Origin: Porphyrobacter sp. UBA7686
GTDB taxonomy: Bacteria > Pseudomonadota > Alphaproteobacteria > Sphingomonadales > Sphingomonadaceae
NCBI GenBank assembly: GCA_002482865.1
Contig: DLGU01000133.1
Location: 2,697 to 15,499 of the forward strand
Length of the DNA stretch: 12,803 nucleotides
Direction: 5' to 3'
The first letter of the stretch is position 1. Each line of letters starts with the position of its first letter. The notes under the pieces are model-generated. The model had not been told where the DNA came from. It searched no databases and saw only the letters and a list, made by a program, of their open reading frames with translations. Positions 1-6,478 of the stretch are shown piece after piece. A program made the position numbers and the translations under genes.

Positions 1-463
1 GGCGCACAAGGCGAGCCATGAAGGTGTCACCTGCGCCGAAGCCATCGCGCAGGAGCTCGGCAACACCGATGTCCACCCGCATCCGCTCAACCGCAACGCC
101 ATTCCGGGTTGCACTTATTGCCACCCGCAGATCGCCAGCGTCGGGCTGACCGAAGCCAAGGCGAAGGAAGCGGGCTACGAGCTCAAGGTCGGCAGCTTCC
201 CGTTCATCGGCAACGGCAAGGCCATCGCGCTCGGCGAGGTGGAGGGCTTCGTGAAGACTGTGTTCGATGCGAAGACCGGCGAGCTGCTCGGCGCGCACAT
301 GGTAGGTGCGGAAGTGACTGAGCTGATCCAGGGCTACACCGTCGGCAAGGTGCTCGAAACGACCGAAGCCGAACTGATGCAGACGATCTTCCCGCATCCG
401 ACCTTAAGCGAGATGATGCACGAAAGCGTTCTCGACGCTTACGGGCGGGCGCTACACTTCTAG
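1..463 (+). CDS. lpdA: Dihydrolipoyl dehydrogenase (E3), C-terminal part, 5' end outside window
   Basis: This is the E3 flavoenzyme that reoxidises dihydrolipoamide with NAD+ in 2-oxoacid dehydrogenase complexes in the cytoplasm. The reading frame is open from base 2 and gives 153 residues before the TAG at 461-463; the whole family is about 465-470 residues, so roughly the last third is here. It is the pyridine-nucleotide-disulphide oxidoreductase dimerisation domain. The diagnostic part is the C-terminal HPTLSEMMHES motif; its His (codon 395-397, visible residue 132) is the expected active-site base that works across the dimer interface with a nearby Glu. The segment GCTYCHPQIASVGLTE is also typical of LpdA. 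The FAD site and redox-active CxxxxC lie upstream, out of view. The next gene starts 20 bases downstream on the same strand. Which dehydrogenase complex it serves cannot be told from this window. Confidence 0.95.
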   Translation, partial: AHKASHEGVTCAEAIAQELGNTDVHPHPLNRNAIPGCTYCHPQIASVGLTEAKAKEAGYELKVGSFPFIGNGKAIALGEVEGFVKTVFDAKTGELLGAHMVGAEVTELIQGYTVGKVLETTEAELMQTIFPHPTLSEMMHESVLDAYGRALHF

Positions 464-483
464 ATACGAAATGGACTATCCGC

Positions 484-1338
484 ATGACCCAGACCGGACC
501 TGAAGCATTGAAGGGCGAAGACTGGGCAGGAGAGATGGGCGAGCGTTGGCTCGCCAGCCTCGACCGGTTCGAAAGCATGATCGCGCCCATCGGCACAGCG
601 CTGCTGGAGAGGGCAGCGTATCAGCCGGGCGAGCGTGTGCTGGATCTGGGCTGCGGCGGCGGGGCAACAACGCTGGCGATTGCCGAGGCGGTGGGGCCGG
701 GAGGTGCGGCGCTCGGCCTCGATGTCGCACCGATGTTGATCGCGCGGGCGCAGGAACGCGCAGCTGACGCGGGAAGCGCTGCGCGGTTCGTGTGTGCAGA
801 CGCGGCCACAGCACAGTTGGACGAACCCCCGTTCGACCGCTTGTTCTCACGCTTCGGCTCGATGTTCTTTGAGGCTCCGGTGCCCGCTTTCACGAATCTG
901 TGGAGGCTGTTGAAGCCCGGTGCGCGGATCGACCTCGCGGTCTGGGCACACCCGCGCGACAATCTGTGGATGATGGAGGTCATGGGGGTCGTCCGCCAGC
1001 ATGTCGAAATCCCGCCCGCCGTCCCGCGTGCTCCGGGGCCGTTCGCCTTTGAAGACCTCGGCTATCTTGACGAAGTGCTCACCGGCGCAGGCTTCTCCGG
1101 CATGGACGTCGCCACCTATGCTGGACTGCAACCCGTGGGCGGGCCCGGCGCGACGCCTGACGAGGCGACCGAATTCGTCCTCGCCTCGATGGCCGTCGGC
1201 CGGGTGCTGGCGGAACAGGGTGCAGGTGTGCGCGATTCGGCAAGGGCTGATCTCGCGGCAATGTTCACCCGCCATCACCGCGCGGGCGAGGGCGTCATGT
1301 TGCCCTGCAAGGTCTGGCTGGTGACTGCACACGTCTAG
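484..1338 (+). CDS. Class I SAM-dependent methyltransferase
   Basis: A 284-residue Rossmann-fold methyltransferase. Motif I is VLDLGCGGGAT at residues 52-62, with the Gly-rich SAM loop. It is followed by GLDVAPMLIARA, whose Asp is expected to bind the ribose hydroxyls of SAM, then a DAAT segment after VCA (adenine contact) and RLLKPGARIDLAVW, the usual LLKPGG-type strand near motif IV/V. This arrangement resembles UbiE/Methyltransf_25 proteins, but nothing visible fixes the substrate, so no gene symbol is given. The ATG at 484 is the first good start after the lpdA stop (20-base gap). The bases before it show no clear Shine-Dalgarno, so it may be read through from lpdA. The gene ends with TAG at 1336-1338. 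A 100-base spacer to the next gene holds a short palindrome (1356-1365) but no T-run. Family is confident; function is unknown. Confidence 0.85.
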   Translation: MTQTGPEALKGEDWAGEMGERWLASLDRFESMIAPIGTALLERAAYQPGERVLDLGCGGGATTLAIAEAVGPGGAALGLDVAPMLIARAQERAADAGSAARFVCADAATAQLDEPPFDRLFSRFGSMFFEAPVPAFTNLWRLLKPGARIDLAVWAHPRDNLWMMEVMGVVRQHVEIPPAVPRAPGPFAFEDLGYLDEVLTGAGFSGMDVATYAGLQPVGGPGATPDEATEFVLASMAVGRVLAEQGAGVRDSARADLAAMFTRHHRAGEGVMLPCKVWLVTAHV

Positions 1339-1438
1339 GCGCACTTATCGAGCGCTTGCGCGCAATAACCTGTCGCGCTGAACCGTGCACCAGCTGAGGC
1401 AACTTGCGTTAAATCCTAATCTAGATCATTTCGGCGCA

Positions 1439-2605
1439 ATGACCCTCGCCGAGCCCGACCTTGCCCAGCGCCTCGCCGCCGCAGACCGTGCCTTGGCAGG
1501 GGGTAGCCTCGTGCAAGCTCGCAACATTCTGGAGGAAGTCGCGCGGCTCGATCCGCCAGTAATGCCGTTCTGGCAGCGCCTCGCGACCGTGCGGAAGATG
1601 GCAGGCGCACCGCTGCTGGCGATCGAAGCGATCGATCGCGCGCTGGCGCTTTCCCCGCTGGATTTCGTCAACCTGCTGATGCGAGCGCACCTGCTCGATT
1701 CCGCTGGACACCCCGAAGCGGGCGAAGCCTATGGCCGCGCGCTCGCACAACCACGCCCGCATCCGCTCCCGCCGATGCTGGTGCAGACTATCATGCGCGC
1801 TGAAGCTTTGTGGGCCGAACATCAGCATTCCATGCAACGCCGGCTTGGCGCAGCGGTCGAGGCGAGCGGCGCCGACCTCACCCCCACCGAGCGCCGCCGG
1901 GCAGAGCGCTTCGCCACCAACATCGCGCGGACCACGCGGACCTATCATTCCGAGGCGACCCATTTCGCTTATCCCGGACTGCGGGAAGCGGAATTCCACG
2001 ACCGATCGGACTTCCCTTGGGCGGAAGAGCTCGAAAGCCTCACCCCCGCGATCCGCGCCGAGATGGACCGGGTCGCCAATGCGCCGGACGCGAGCCTCGT
2101 GCCTTATGTCAAATACCACGACAGCGAGCCGCTGGCGCAGTGGCGCGAGTTGAACCACAACCGCGATTGGACCGCGATCCACCTGATCGAGCGCGGGACG
2201 AATGTCGCCGCCAATGCCGCCCATTGCCCTGAGACGACGGCGTTTCTGGCGCGGATGGATCAACCCACTATCCCGGGATGCGGAGCCAATGCGATGTTTT
2301 CGCTGCTCGCCCCGCACACCCACATTCCGCCCCACGTCGGTGTCGCCAATTTCCGCCTTCTGTGCCACCTCCCGCTGATCGTGCCCAATCGTTGCTGGTT
2401 CCGCGTCGGCGCGGAAACCCGCGATTTCGTCGAGGGACAGTCGTGGGTGTTCGACGACACCATCGAGCATGAGGCCAAGAATGAGACCGACCGCCTGCGC
2501 GTGATCCTCATCTTCGACTTATGGCATCCAGACCTTTCGCCTGCGGAGCGTTCAGCGATTCAAGCGGCTGTTTCGGCGGCCGCATTTCCGGTTGGGGCAT
2601 TGTAG
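1439..2605 (+). CDS. TPR-containing aspartyl/asparaginyl beta-hydroxylase family protein
   Basis: A 388-residue, probably cytoplasmic protein. Residues 1 to about 105 are helical, TPR-like repeats (spaced Ala/Leu pattern, for example in AIDRALALSPLDFVNLLMRA). Residues from about 195 to the end are an AspH-type 2-oxoglutarate/Fe(II) oxygenase. Aligned by eye with human AspH, the two iron-binding His are H299 (in HIPPHVG) and H344 (in DDTIEHE), 45 residues apart against 46 in AspH. H310 and R354 match the 2-oxoglutarate contacts H690 and R735. L308 stands where AspH has Arg688. The family hydroxylates Asp/Asn side chains or, in LpxO, lipid A; the substrate here is unknown. The frame also opens at a GTG at 1385, but that adds 18 residues with no domain character, so the ATG at 1439 is preferred; neither has a strong Shine-Dalgarno. 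The gene appears intact. Confidence 0.85.
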   Translation: MTLAEPDLAQRLAAADRALAGGSLVQARNILEEVARLDPPVMPFWQRLATVRKMAGAPLLAIEAIDRALALSPLDFVNLLMRAHLLDSAGHPEAGEAYGRALAQPRPHPLPPMLVQTIMRAEALWAEHQHSMQRRLGAAVEASGADLTPTERRRAERFATNIARTTRTYHSEATHFAYPGLREAEFHDRSDFPWAEELESLTPAIRAEMDRVANAPDASLVPYVKYHDSEPLAQWRELNHNRDWTAIHLIERGTNVAANAAHCPETTAFLARMDQPTIPGCGANAMFSLLAPHTHIPPHVGVANFRLLCHLPLIVPNRCWFRVGAETRDFVEGQSWVFDDTIEHEAKNETDRLRVILIFDLWHPDLSPAERSAIQAAVSAAAFPVGAL

Positions 2606-2730
2606 TCCGGAACTTTGGCAGGCTGGATGCCCGACCAAATCACGCTGATAATCGCGTTGGTTACACGACCCAAAGGCAAACCGACGCAAAGGGGTGCCTC
2701 ACCGCACCACAAAGTGATAATCTTTCGGCC

Positions 2731-3225
2731 ATGCTGGACCTTCAAAGAATCACTGTCCTTTATTCGGAGGAACAGGACCGCATCTCGATAAATGCGGCAG
2801 TGCGAGACGGGGAGACCGCGCGAATCTGGCTCACCCAGCGAATGACCAATCGCCTGATCCCCGCGCTGATAAACGTCATAAAGCCTCGTCATGAGGACCC
2901 TGTTTACGCTGAGATCATCGCTGGCGTCTCGCATCAGAAAGCGGTTTCCCGGCAGGAGCCTTCAGCACCTGTCACGGCGAACGCACCGGAACATGAGTGG
3001 CTGGTCAGCAAGATTGATTTGCAAATGCCGCCCTCTGGCACCGTCGTAATTTTCTACAGTCCGACAGGCCAGAGTGCGCGAATAGGCTTCAATGGGGATT
3101 TAATGCGCCAGTGGCTGTCGATCCTTCAACGGGTCTATGTCGCCGCGGAATGGCGCGGGACAGATTGGCCGGAATGGATGGCTACGCCCGCGAACAAGCA
3201 AGGAACTGACCGCGTGTTGCACTGA
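2731..3225 (+). CDS. Hypothetical protein, 164 residues, atypical composition
   Basis: I do not recognise a named family. The sequence starts with an amphipathic, strand-rich part (LQRITVLYSEEQDRISI, then TARIWLTQRMTNRLIPALIN), followed by a Pro/Ala linker around residues 70-90, a second strand-rich part (TVVIFYSPTGQSARIGF), and a Trp-rich C-terminal helix ending in WRGTDWPEWM. There is no signal peptide, membrane segment or Cys motif. The layout and the closing WPEW remind me of uncharacterised proteobacterial proteins, but that is memory only. Hand count of 2761-3120 gives 204 of 360 G+C (about 57%), clearly below neighbours (86 of 120 in part of holB), and four ATA codons plus one AGA and one TTA stand out. 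The frame extends upstream to 2521 but would overlap the beta-hydroxylase by 85 bases, so the ATG at 2731 is chosen. A GATAAT at 2716-2721 sits 9 bases before it. It converges on tRNA-Ser. Confidence 0.65.
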   Translation: MLDLQRITVLYSEEQDRISINAAVRDGETARIWLTQRMTNRLIPALINVIKPRHEDPVYAEIIAGVSHQKAVSRQEPSAPVTANAPEHEWLVSKIDLQMPPSGTVVIFYSPTGQSARIGFNGDLMRQWLSILQRVYVAAEWRGTDWPEWMATPANKQGTDRVLH

Positions 3226-3291
3226 TGGTGGTCACGGCGATGTTTGGCTGCAAGACCACAAAGGCCAAGATTGACGAAATGCAGCGCAAAT

Positions 3292-3381
3292 TGGCGGACA
3301 GGGTGGGATTCGAACCCACGGTAGGCTTGCACCTACGGCGGTTTTCAAGACCGCTGCCTTAAACCACTCGGCCACCTGTCC
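3292..3381 (-). tRNA. tRNA-Ser(UGA)
   Basis: Read on the minus strand, the gene starts GGACAGG at 3381 and ends CCTGTCC-G-CCA at 3292, giving a perfect 7-bp acceptor stem and an encoded CCA; length is 90 bases. The anticodon stem GCGGT/ACCGC closes a 7-base loop CTTGAAA, with anticodon TGA at 3345-3347 (read as TCA on the plus strand). A long variable arm with a TAGG/CCTA stem marks it as class II, as expected for serine. The T arm carries GGTTCGAAT flanked by complementary GTGGG/CCCAC. It reads UCA and related serine codons. It is transcribed towards the hypothetical gene at 2731-3225. Confidence 0.97.
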
Positions 3382-3562
3382 TCTGCGCGAAGCGGCTAGC
3401 GCCGAAGATCGCGATTGTCACCTGCCTTGTGGCCCATTTGTCGCGGCTAAGCGTAGCAGGTCGTCCCGATTGAAGACTGCTTTGCCGCCCAACGGGGGAG
3501 CAACTGCAACTTCGCCAATCAGGTTGTTGGGAATTCATCCAAGGTATGACATCCCTATAGCC
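3382..3562. other. Gene-free spacer between tRNA-Ser and the transglycosylase operon
   Basis: A divergent 181-base spacer and the longest gap in the window. It holds the candidate tRNA promoter on the minus strand. On the plus strand it should hold the promoter for the transglycosylase gene and possibly for the operon. TTGTTG (3524-3529) and TATGAC (3545-3550) are present but only 15 bases apart, and TATAG (3556-3560) lies just before the ATG; none is a convincing promoter. A frame continuing the downstream gene upstream to a TTG at 3470 encodes no signal-peptide-like sequence and is taken as non-coding. Confidence 0.5.
3393..3421 (-). promoter_or_regulatory. Candidate promoter of tRNA-Ser
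   Basis: On the minus strand a GTGACA box (3416-3421, five of six matches to TTGACA) is followed after exactly 17 bases by TAGCCG (3393-3398), a poor -10 match. The predicted start would lie a few bases before the tRNA 5' end at 3381. Box position and spacing fit a tRNA promoter, but the -10 box is weak, so this is a suggestion only. Confidence 0.3.
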
Positions 3563-4612
3563 ATGATTCCCCGGCTTCTCTCCGCCGCGGCGCTGACCCT
3601 TGCAGCGTTTGCGATTCTCGGCGCCCCGCCTGCGTCCGCACCGGCGACGGCGCAGGTCAGTGCTGACGGGATTCCGTTCGATGCCTATCTCGAATTGCTC
3701 AAGGCCCGCGCTTTAGGAGAGGGTGTGCGGGAAGATACGGTGGCGCGAATGACGGCAGGACTCACGCCCAATCCGACTGTCATCCGGCTCGATAACAACC
3801 AGCCCGGAAGTGCCACTACGCGCGGTTATCCACCGATGTCGGGCTATATCGCGACCCATGTCGATTCGGCCCGGATTGGCGGCGGCCGTTCGGTTTACCG
3901 TCAGCACCGCGATCTGCTTGGCCGGATCGAAGCGCAATATGGTGTGCCGGGGCCGATCATCGTCGCGATTTTCGGGCATGAAACCAGCTATGGTCAGGTC
4001 AAAGGCAACTTCGACCTCGCTCGCAGTCTCGCCACGCTGGCATGGGAAGGGCGGCGGCGCGAGCTGTTTGCGGGCGAATTCATCGCGCTGATGAAGGTCG
4101 CCGACAAGGGCTATGACCGCTCGCAACTGGTGGGCTCCTATGCCGGGGCGTTCGGAAATCCGCAGTTTCTCCCCAGCGTTTACCTGCGACTGGCCACCGA
4201 TGGCGACGGGGATGGGCGCGCGGACATATTTGCGAACCGCGCCGATACCTTTGCCTCGATCGCCAACTACTTCCGCGATGCAGGATGGCGGCCCGGCCAA
4301 CCTTGGGGTGTGCGTGCGTCGGTGACGGCGGGCTTCGATGCCTCAGCGTACCGCACGCGGCTCGTTTCGCCGGTCTGCCCGCGTGTGCACGAACGTCTCA
4401 GCCGCTGGATGACGGTGGCCGAATGGCGCGCGCAGGGCGTGATCGCGCAAGGTGGCCTCGGTGATGATGTGATGACCGCATTCTTCCAGCCCGATGGACC
4501 CGGCACGCCCGCATGGCTGCTGACCGGCAATTACCGCGCGATCCTCGAATATAACTGCTCGAGCTATTATGCTCTGAGCGTCGGACTGCTGGCTGACGAA
4601 ATCGTGAACTGA
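3563..4612 (+). CDS. MltB-family lytic murein transglycosylase (GH103)
   Basis: A 349-residue periplasmic enzyme predicted to cleave the MurNAc-GlcNAc bond of peptidoglycan non-hydrolytically, leaving 1,6-anhydroMurNAc. The ATG at 3563 gives a clean signal peptide (MIPR, then a hydrophobic stretch, with likely cleavage after the Ala-rich PATAQ region near residue 30); no lipobox Cys is seen, so it is probably soluble. The catalytic Glu is E140 in GHETSYG, equivalent to the Slt35 GVETRWG motif. GAFGNPQFLPS matches the family GAMGYGQFMPS. D213-G-D-G-D-G-R-A-D221 is an EF-hand-like calcium loop, as found in Slt35, although position 12 is Ala (A224) rather than Glu. The C-terminus YALSVGLLADEI fits the alphaproteobacterial MltB_2 subfamily (TIGR02283). 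A TTG start at 3470 is possible but would bury the signal peptide. Its stop lies 52 bases before the carboxypeptidase start, so the two may be cotranscribed. Confidence 0.92.
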   Translation: MIPRLLSAAALTLAAFAILGAPPASAPATAQVSADGIPFDAYLELLKARALGEGVREDTVARMTAGLTPNPTVIRLDNNQPGSATTRGYPPMSGYIATHVDSARIGGGRSVYRQHRDLLGRIEAQYGVPGPIIVAIFGHETSYGQVKGNFDLARSLATLAWEGRRRELFAGEFIALMKVADKGYDRSQLVGSYAGAFGNPQFLPSVYLRLATDGDGDGRADIFANRADTFASIANYFRDAGWRPGQPWGVRASVTAGFDASAYRTRLVSPVCPRVHERLSRWMTVAEWRAQGVIAQGGLGDDVMTAFFQPDGPGTPAWLLTGNYRAILEYNCSSYYALSVGLLADEIVN

Positions 4613-4623
4613 CGCGCCCTGCA

Positions 4624-4641
4624 CCTCGCCAAGCGGTGAGG
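4624..4641 (+). other. Intercistronic hairpin between mltB-like gene and dacC
   Basis: CCTCGCC (4624-4630) and GGTGAGG (4635-4641) form a 7-bp stem with one G-U pair and an AAGC loop, 11 bases after the transglycosylase stop. What follows is G-rich with TATAGG, not a T-run, so it is not a typical intrinsic terminator. It could protect the upstream mRNA 3' end or partly attenuate read-through, or it may be chance in GC-rich DNA. Confidence 0.35.
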
Positions 4642-4664
4642 GGGCGGGTATAGGCGAGACGGTG

Positions 4665-5849
4665 ATGCCCCCGAAATCTCTGCGCTTGTCGCTGACCCTG
4701 CTTGCCCTGTTTGCCGTCACCTTTGCGCCGCCTTTGCGCGCGCTGGTGCCTGATCCCGGCCCCGTCACGCCTGCCGTGCCCACCGCTGCCGAAGCTCCGG
4801 TCGCGCTGCTGGTCGATCTGGGTAGTGGGCAAGTGCTCCACGCCCGCAATCCCGATGCGCGGTTCATGCCGGCTTCCGTCACCAAGGTCATGACGCTGTA
4901 TCTCGCATTCGAGCTCATCGCGGCCGGGCGGCTCGATCCGTCGCAAGTGTTCATGATGAGCCCGGTTGTCGCAAGCGAGTGGCGGCGCAAGGGTTCGACT
5001 ATGTTCCTCGACCGGGGGGAGCGGGTGCGAGTGGATGACCTGCTGCTCGGTATCGCCAATGTCTCGGCCAATGACGGGGCGGCTGTGCTGGCTGAAGGGC
5101 AGGCGGGATCGGTCGCGGCTTGGACGACGCAGATGAACCAGACCGCGCTGGGGCTGGGGATGACGGGGAGCTATTTCGCCAGTCCCAACGGCTGGCCGGA
5201 TGAGGGGCGGACCTTCACCACTGCCAATGATCTGGCACGGTTGGCGCGGGCGCTGATCACGCGGCACCCGGACAAGTTCGGCTATTACATTGGGCGCGCG
5301 GGCTTCGATTACAAAGGCATTGCACAGGTCAATCATGATCCCATGATTGGGCGCGTGCCGGGGGCGGACGGGATCAAGACCGGGTTCACCAACGAAGCTG
5401 GGTTCTCTTACCTAGGCACCGCACGGCGCGATGGCCAGCGGCTGGTGCTGGTGCTCGCTGGGGTCGAGAACGGGCGGCTGCGGGCAAAGATTGCACGGTC
5501 CTATGTCGAGTGGGGCTTTTCCGCCTTCGAACGGCGCCAGCTGTTTGCACTGGGCGCCGTGGTCGGCAAGGCGCGGGTGCAGGATGGCGATGCGCGTGGG
5601 GTCGGGCTGAAGGCTGCGGGGCCGGTGGCGGTCAACCTACCGCGCGGCAGTGACGGCAAGCTTACCGCCACGATCCGCTACGAAGGCCCGCTGCGCGCAC
5701 CGATTGCAGCCAATCAGGAGGTCGCCGTGATGGAGATCTCCGCGCCCGGCGTCGCACCGGCCCGCATCCCGCTTTACGCTGCCGAGGCGGTGGGAACGGC
5801 TGGCCCGATCGACCGCGTGATCAATGCCATTGCAGCGGTGTTCTCATGA
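4665..5849 (+). CDS. dacC: Serine-type D-alanyl-D-alanine carboxypeptidase (PBP5/DacC type)
   Basis: A 394-residue low-molecular-weight penicillin-binding protein that removes the terminal D-Ala from peptidoglycan stem pentapeptides in the periplasm. An N-terminal signal peptide (KSLRLSLTLLALFAVTFAPP) ends near the LRA site. All three active-site motifs of the S11 family are present in order: S71-V-T-K74 (nucleophile Ser71), S134-A-N136 and K238-T-G240. About 140 residues after KTG form the all-beta PBP5_C domain, and the closing segment (IDRVINAIAAVF) is the usual amphipathic membrane anchor. A GTG at 4662 directly precedes the ATG at 4665; the ATG is chosen, with GGCGAG at 4653-4658 as a possible Shine-Dalgarno. 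The stop overlaps the tmk start (ATGA). The symbol follows common naming in this group; dacA/dacD-type naming is equally possible. Confidence 0.93.
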   Translation: MPPKSLRLSLTLLALFAVTFAPPLRALVPDPGPVTPAVPTAAEAPVALLVDLGSGQVLHARNPDARFMPASVTKVMTLYLAFELIAAGRLDPSQVFMMSPVVASEWRRKGSTMFLDRGERVRVDDLLLGIANVSANDGAAVLAEGQAGSVAAWTTQMNQTALGLGMTGSYFASPNGWPDEGRTFTTANDLARLARALITRHPDKFGYYIGRAGFDYKGIAQVNHDPMIGRVPGADGIKTGFTNEAGFSYLGTARRDGQRLVLVLAGVENGRLRAKIARSYVEWGFSAFERRQLFALGAVVGKARVQDGDARGVGLKAAGPVAVNLPRGSDGKLTATIRYEGPLRAPIAANQEVAVMEISAPGVAPARIPLYAAEAVGTAGPIDRVINAIAAVFS

Positions 5850-6478
5850 GCCCTTCGCGCGGCCGGTTCATCGCCTTTGAGGGCGGTGAAGGGGCAGGGA
5901 AATCCACCCAAGCCCGCCTACTGGCTGAAGCGTTGCGGGCACGAGGCCTCTCGGTCGTCGTCACCCGCGAACCGGGCGGGACAGCGGGGGCCGAGGCGAT
6001 CCGCAACTTGCTGCTGGCACCACCGGGGGAAGGCTGGCCCGCTCAGGCGGAAGCCTTGTTGTTCGCCGCCGCCCGCGCGGATCATGTGGCGCACTTGATC
6101 CGCCCCGCGCTTATGCGAGGCGAGTGGGTCATCTGTGACCGCTTCGTCGATTCGAGCCGCGCTTATCAGGGCGGGGCGGGGGGCCTAGGAGATGCGGCCA
6201 TCACCGCGCTCCACGCCTTCGGCAGTGACGGGTTGCGGCCTGACCGGGTCATCCTGCTCGAAGGCGATGAGGTCGCGTTGGCTGGCCGTATCGCTTCACG
6301 AGGAGAGGCTTCGGACGCGATCGAGGGCCGCTCGGTCGAATACCACCGCGCTGTCGCCGCCGCCTTCCGCGCATTTGCCGCGGCCGACCCACACGGCTTT
6401 GCACGCATCGACGCGCTCGGCGATAAGGAGGTCGTGCACGCCCGCATCCTTGCAGCAATCGGCGACCTGCTCGCATGA
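5846..6478 (+). CDS. tmk: Thymidylate kinase (dTMP kinase)
   Basis: A cytoplasmic kinase converting dTMP to dTDP with ATP, the common step of the de novo and salvage routes to dTTP. The 210-residue length is normal. The P-loop is G13-G-E-G-A-G-K19-S-T. TREPGGT follows at about residues 39-45, then CDRFVDSSRAYQG (the DR[FY] signature), with Asp and Arg contacting the nucleotide. The LID region (GRIASRGEASD...EGRS) carries the Arg expected in bacterial type II enzymes, which lack an Arg in the P-loop. The start overlaps the dacC stop by 4 bases and the stop overlaps the holB start by 4 bases, so translation is likely coupled on both sides. Placing tmk beside holB is a widespread arrangement that links dTTP supply with the replicase. 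Confidence 0.96.
   Translation: MSPSRGRFIAFEGGEGAGKSTQARLLAEALRARGLSVVVTREPGGTAGAEAIRNLLLAPPGEGWPAQAEALLFAAARADHVAHLIRPALMRGEWVICDRFVDSSRAYQGGAGGLGDAAITALHAFGSDGLRPDRVILLEGDEVALAGRIASRGEASDAIEGRSVEYHRAVAAAFRAFAAADPHGFARIDALGDKEVVHARILAAIGDLLA

Noticed and set aside
1356..1365. Palindrome TTGCGCGCAA after the methyltransferase gene, considered as terminator or operator
   Set aside because: Only 10 bp, no T-run, and such GC palindromes are common by chance in GC-rich DNA.
1421..2470. Long minus-strand open frame opposite the beta-hydroxylase gene
   Set aside because: Covers a plus-strand gene with clear catalytic motifs; long antisense frames are expected in GC-rich codon usage.
2521..2730. 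N-terminal extension of the 164-residue hypothetical gene back to 2521
   Set aside because: It would overlap the beta-hydroxylase coding end by 85 bases, and the added residues look like out-of-frame translation; the ATG at 2731 gives a compact protein.
3225..3362. Short frame starting in a TGATG overlap after the hypothetical gene (45 residues, beginning MVVTAMFGCKTT)
   Set aside because: More than half of it is antisense to tRNA-Ser, it has only a poor lipobox-like FGC, and there is no other coding support. A gene remnant cut by the tRNA region cannot be excluded.
2606..3562. Possible integrated element using the tRNA-Ser 3' end as attachment site
   Set aside because: No integrase, transposase or direct repeat of the tRNA 3' end was found in the flanking bases I could read; kept only as a question in the findings.
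4398..5336. Long minus-strand open frame opposite the transglycosylase and carboxypeptidase genes
   Set aside because: Arg/Pro/His-rich shadow of strongly supported plus-strand genes; no family sequence.
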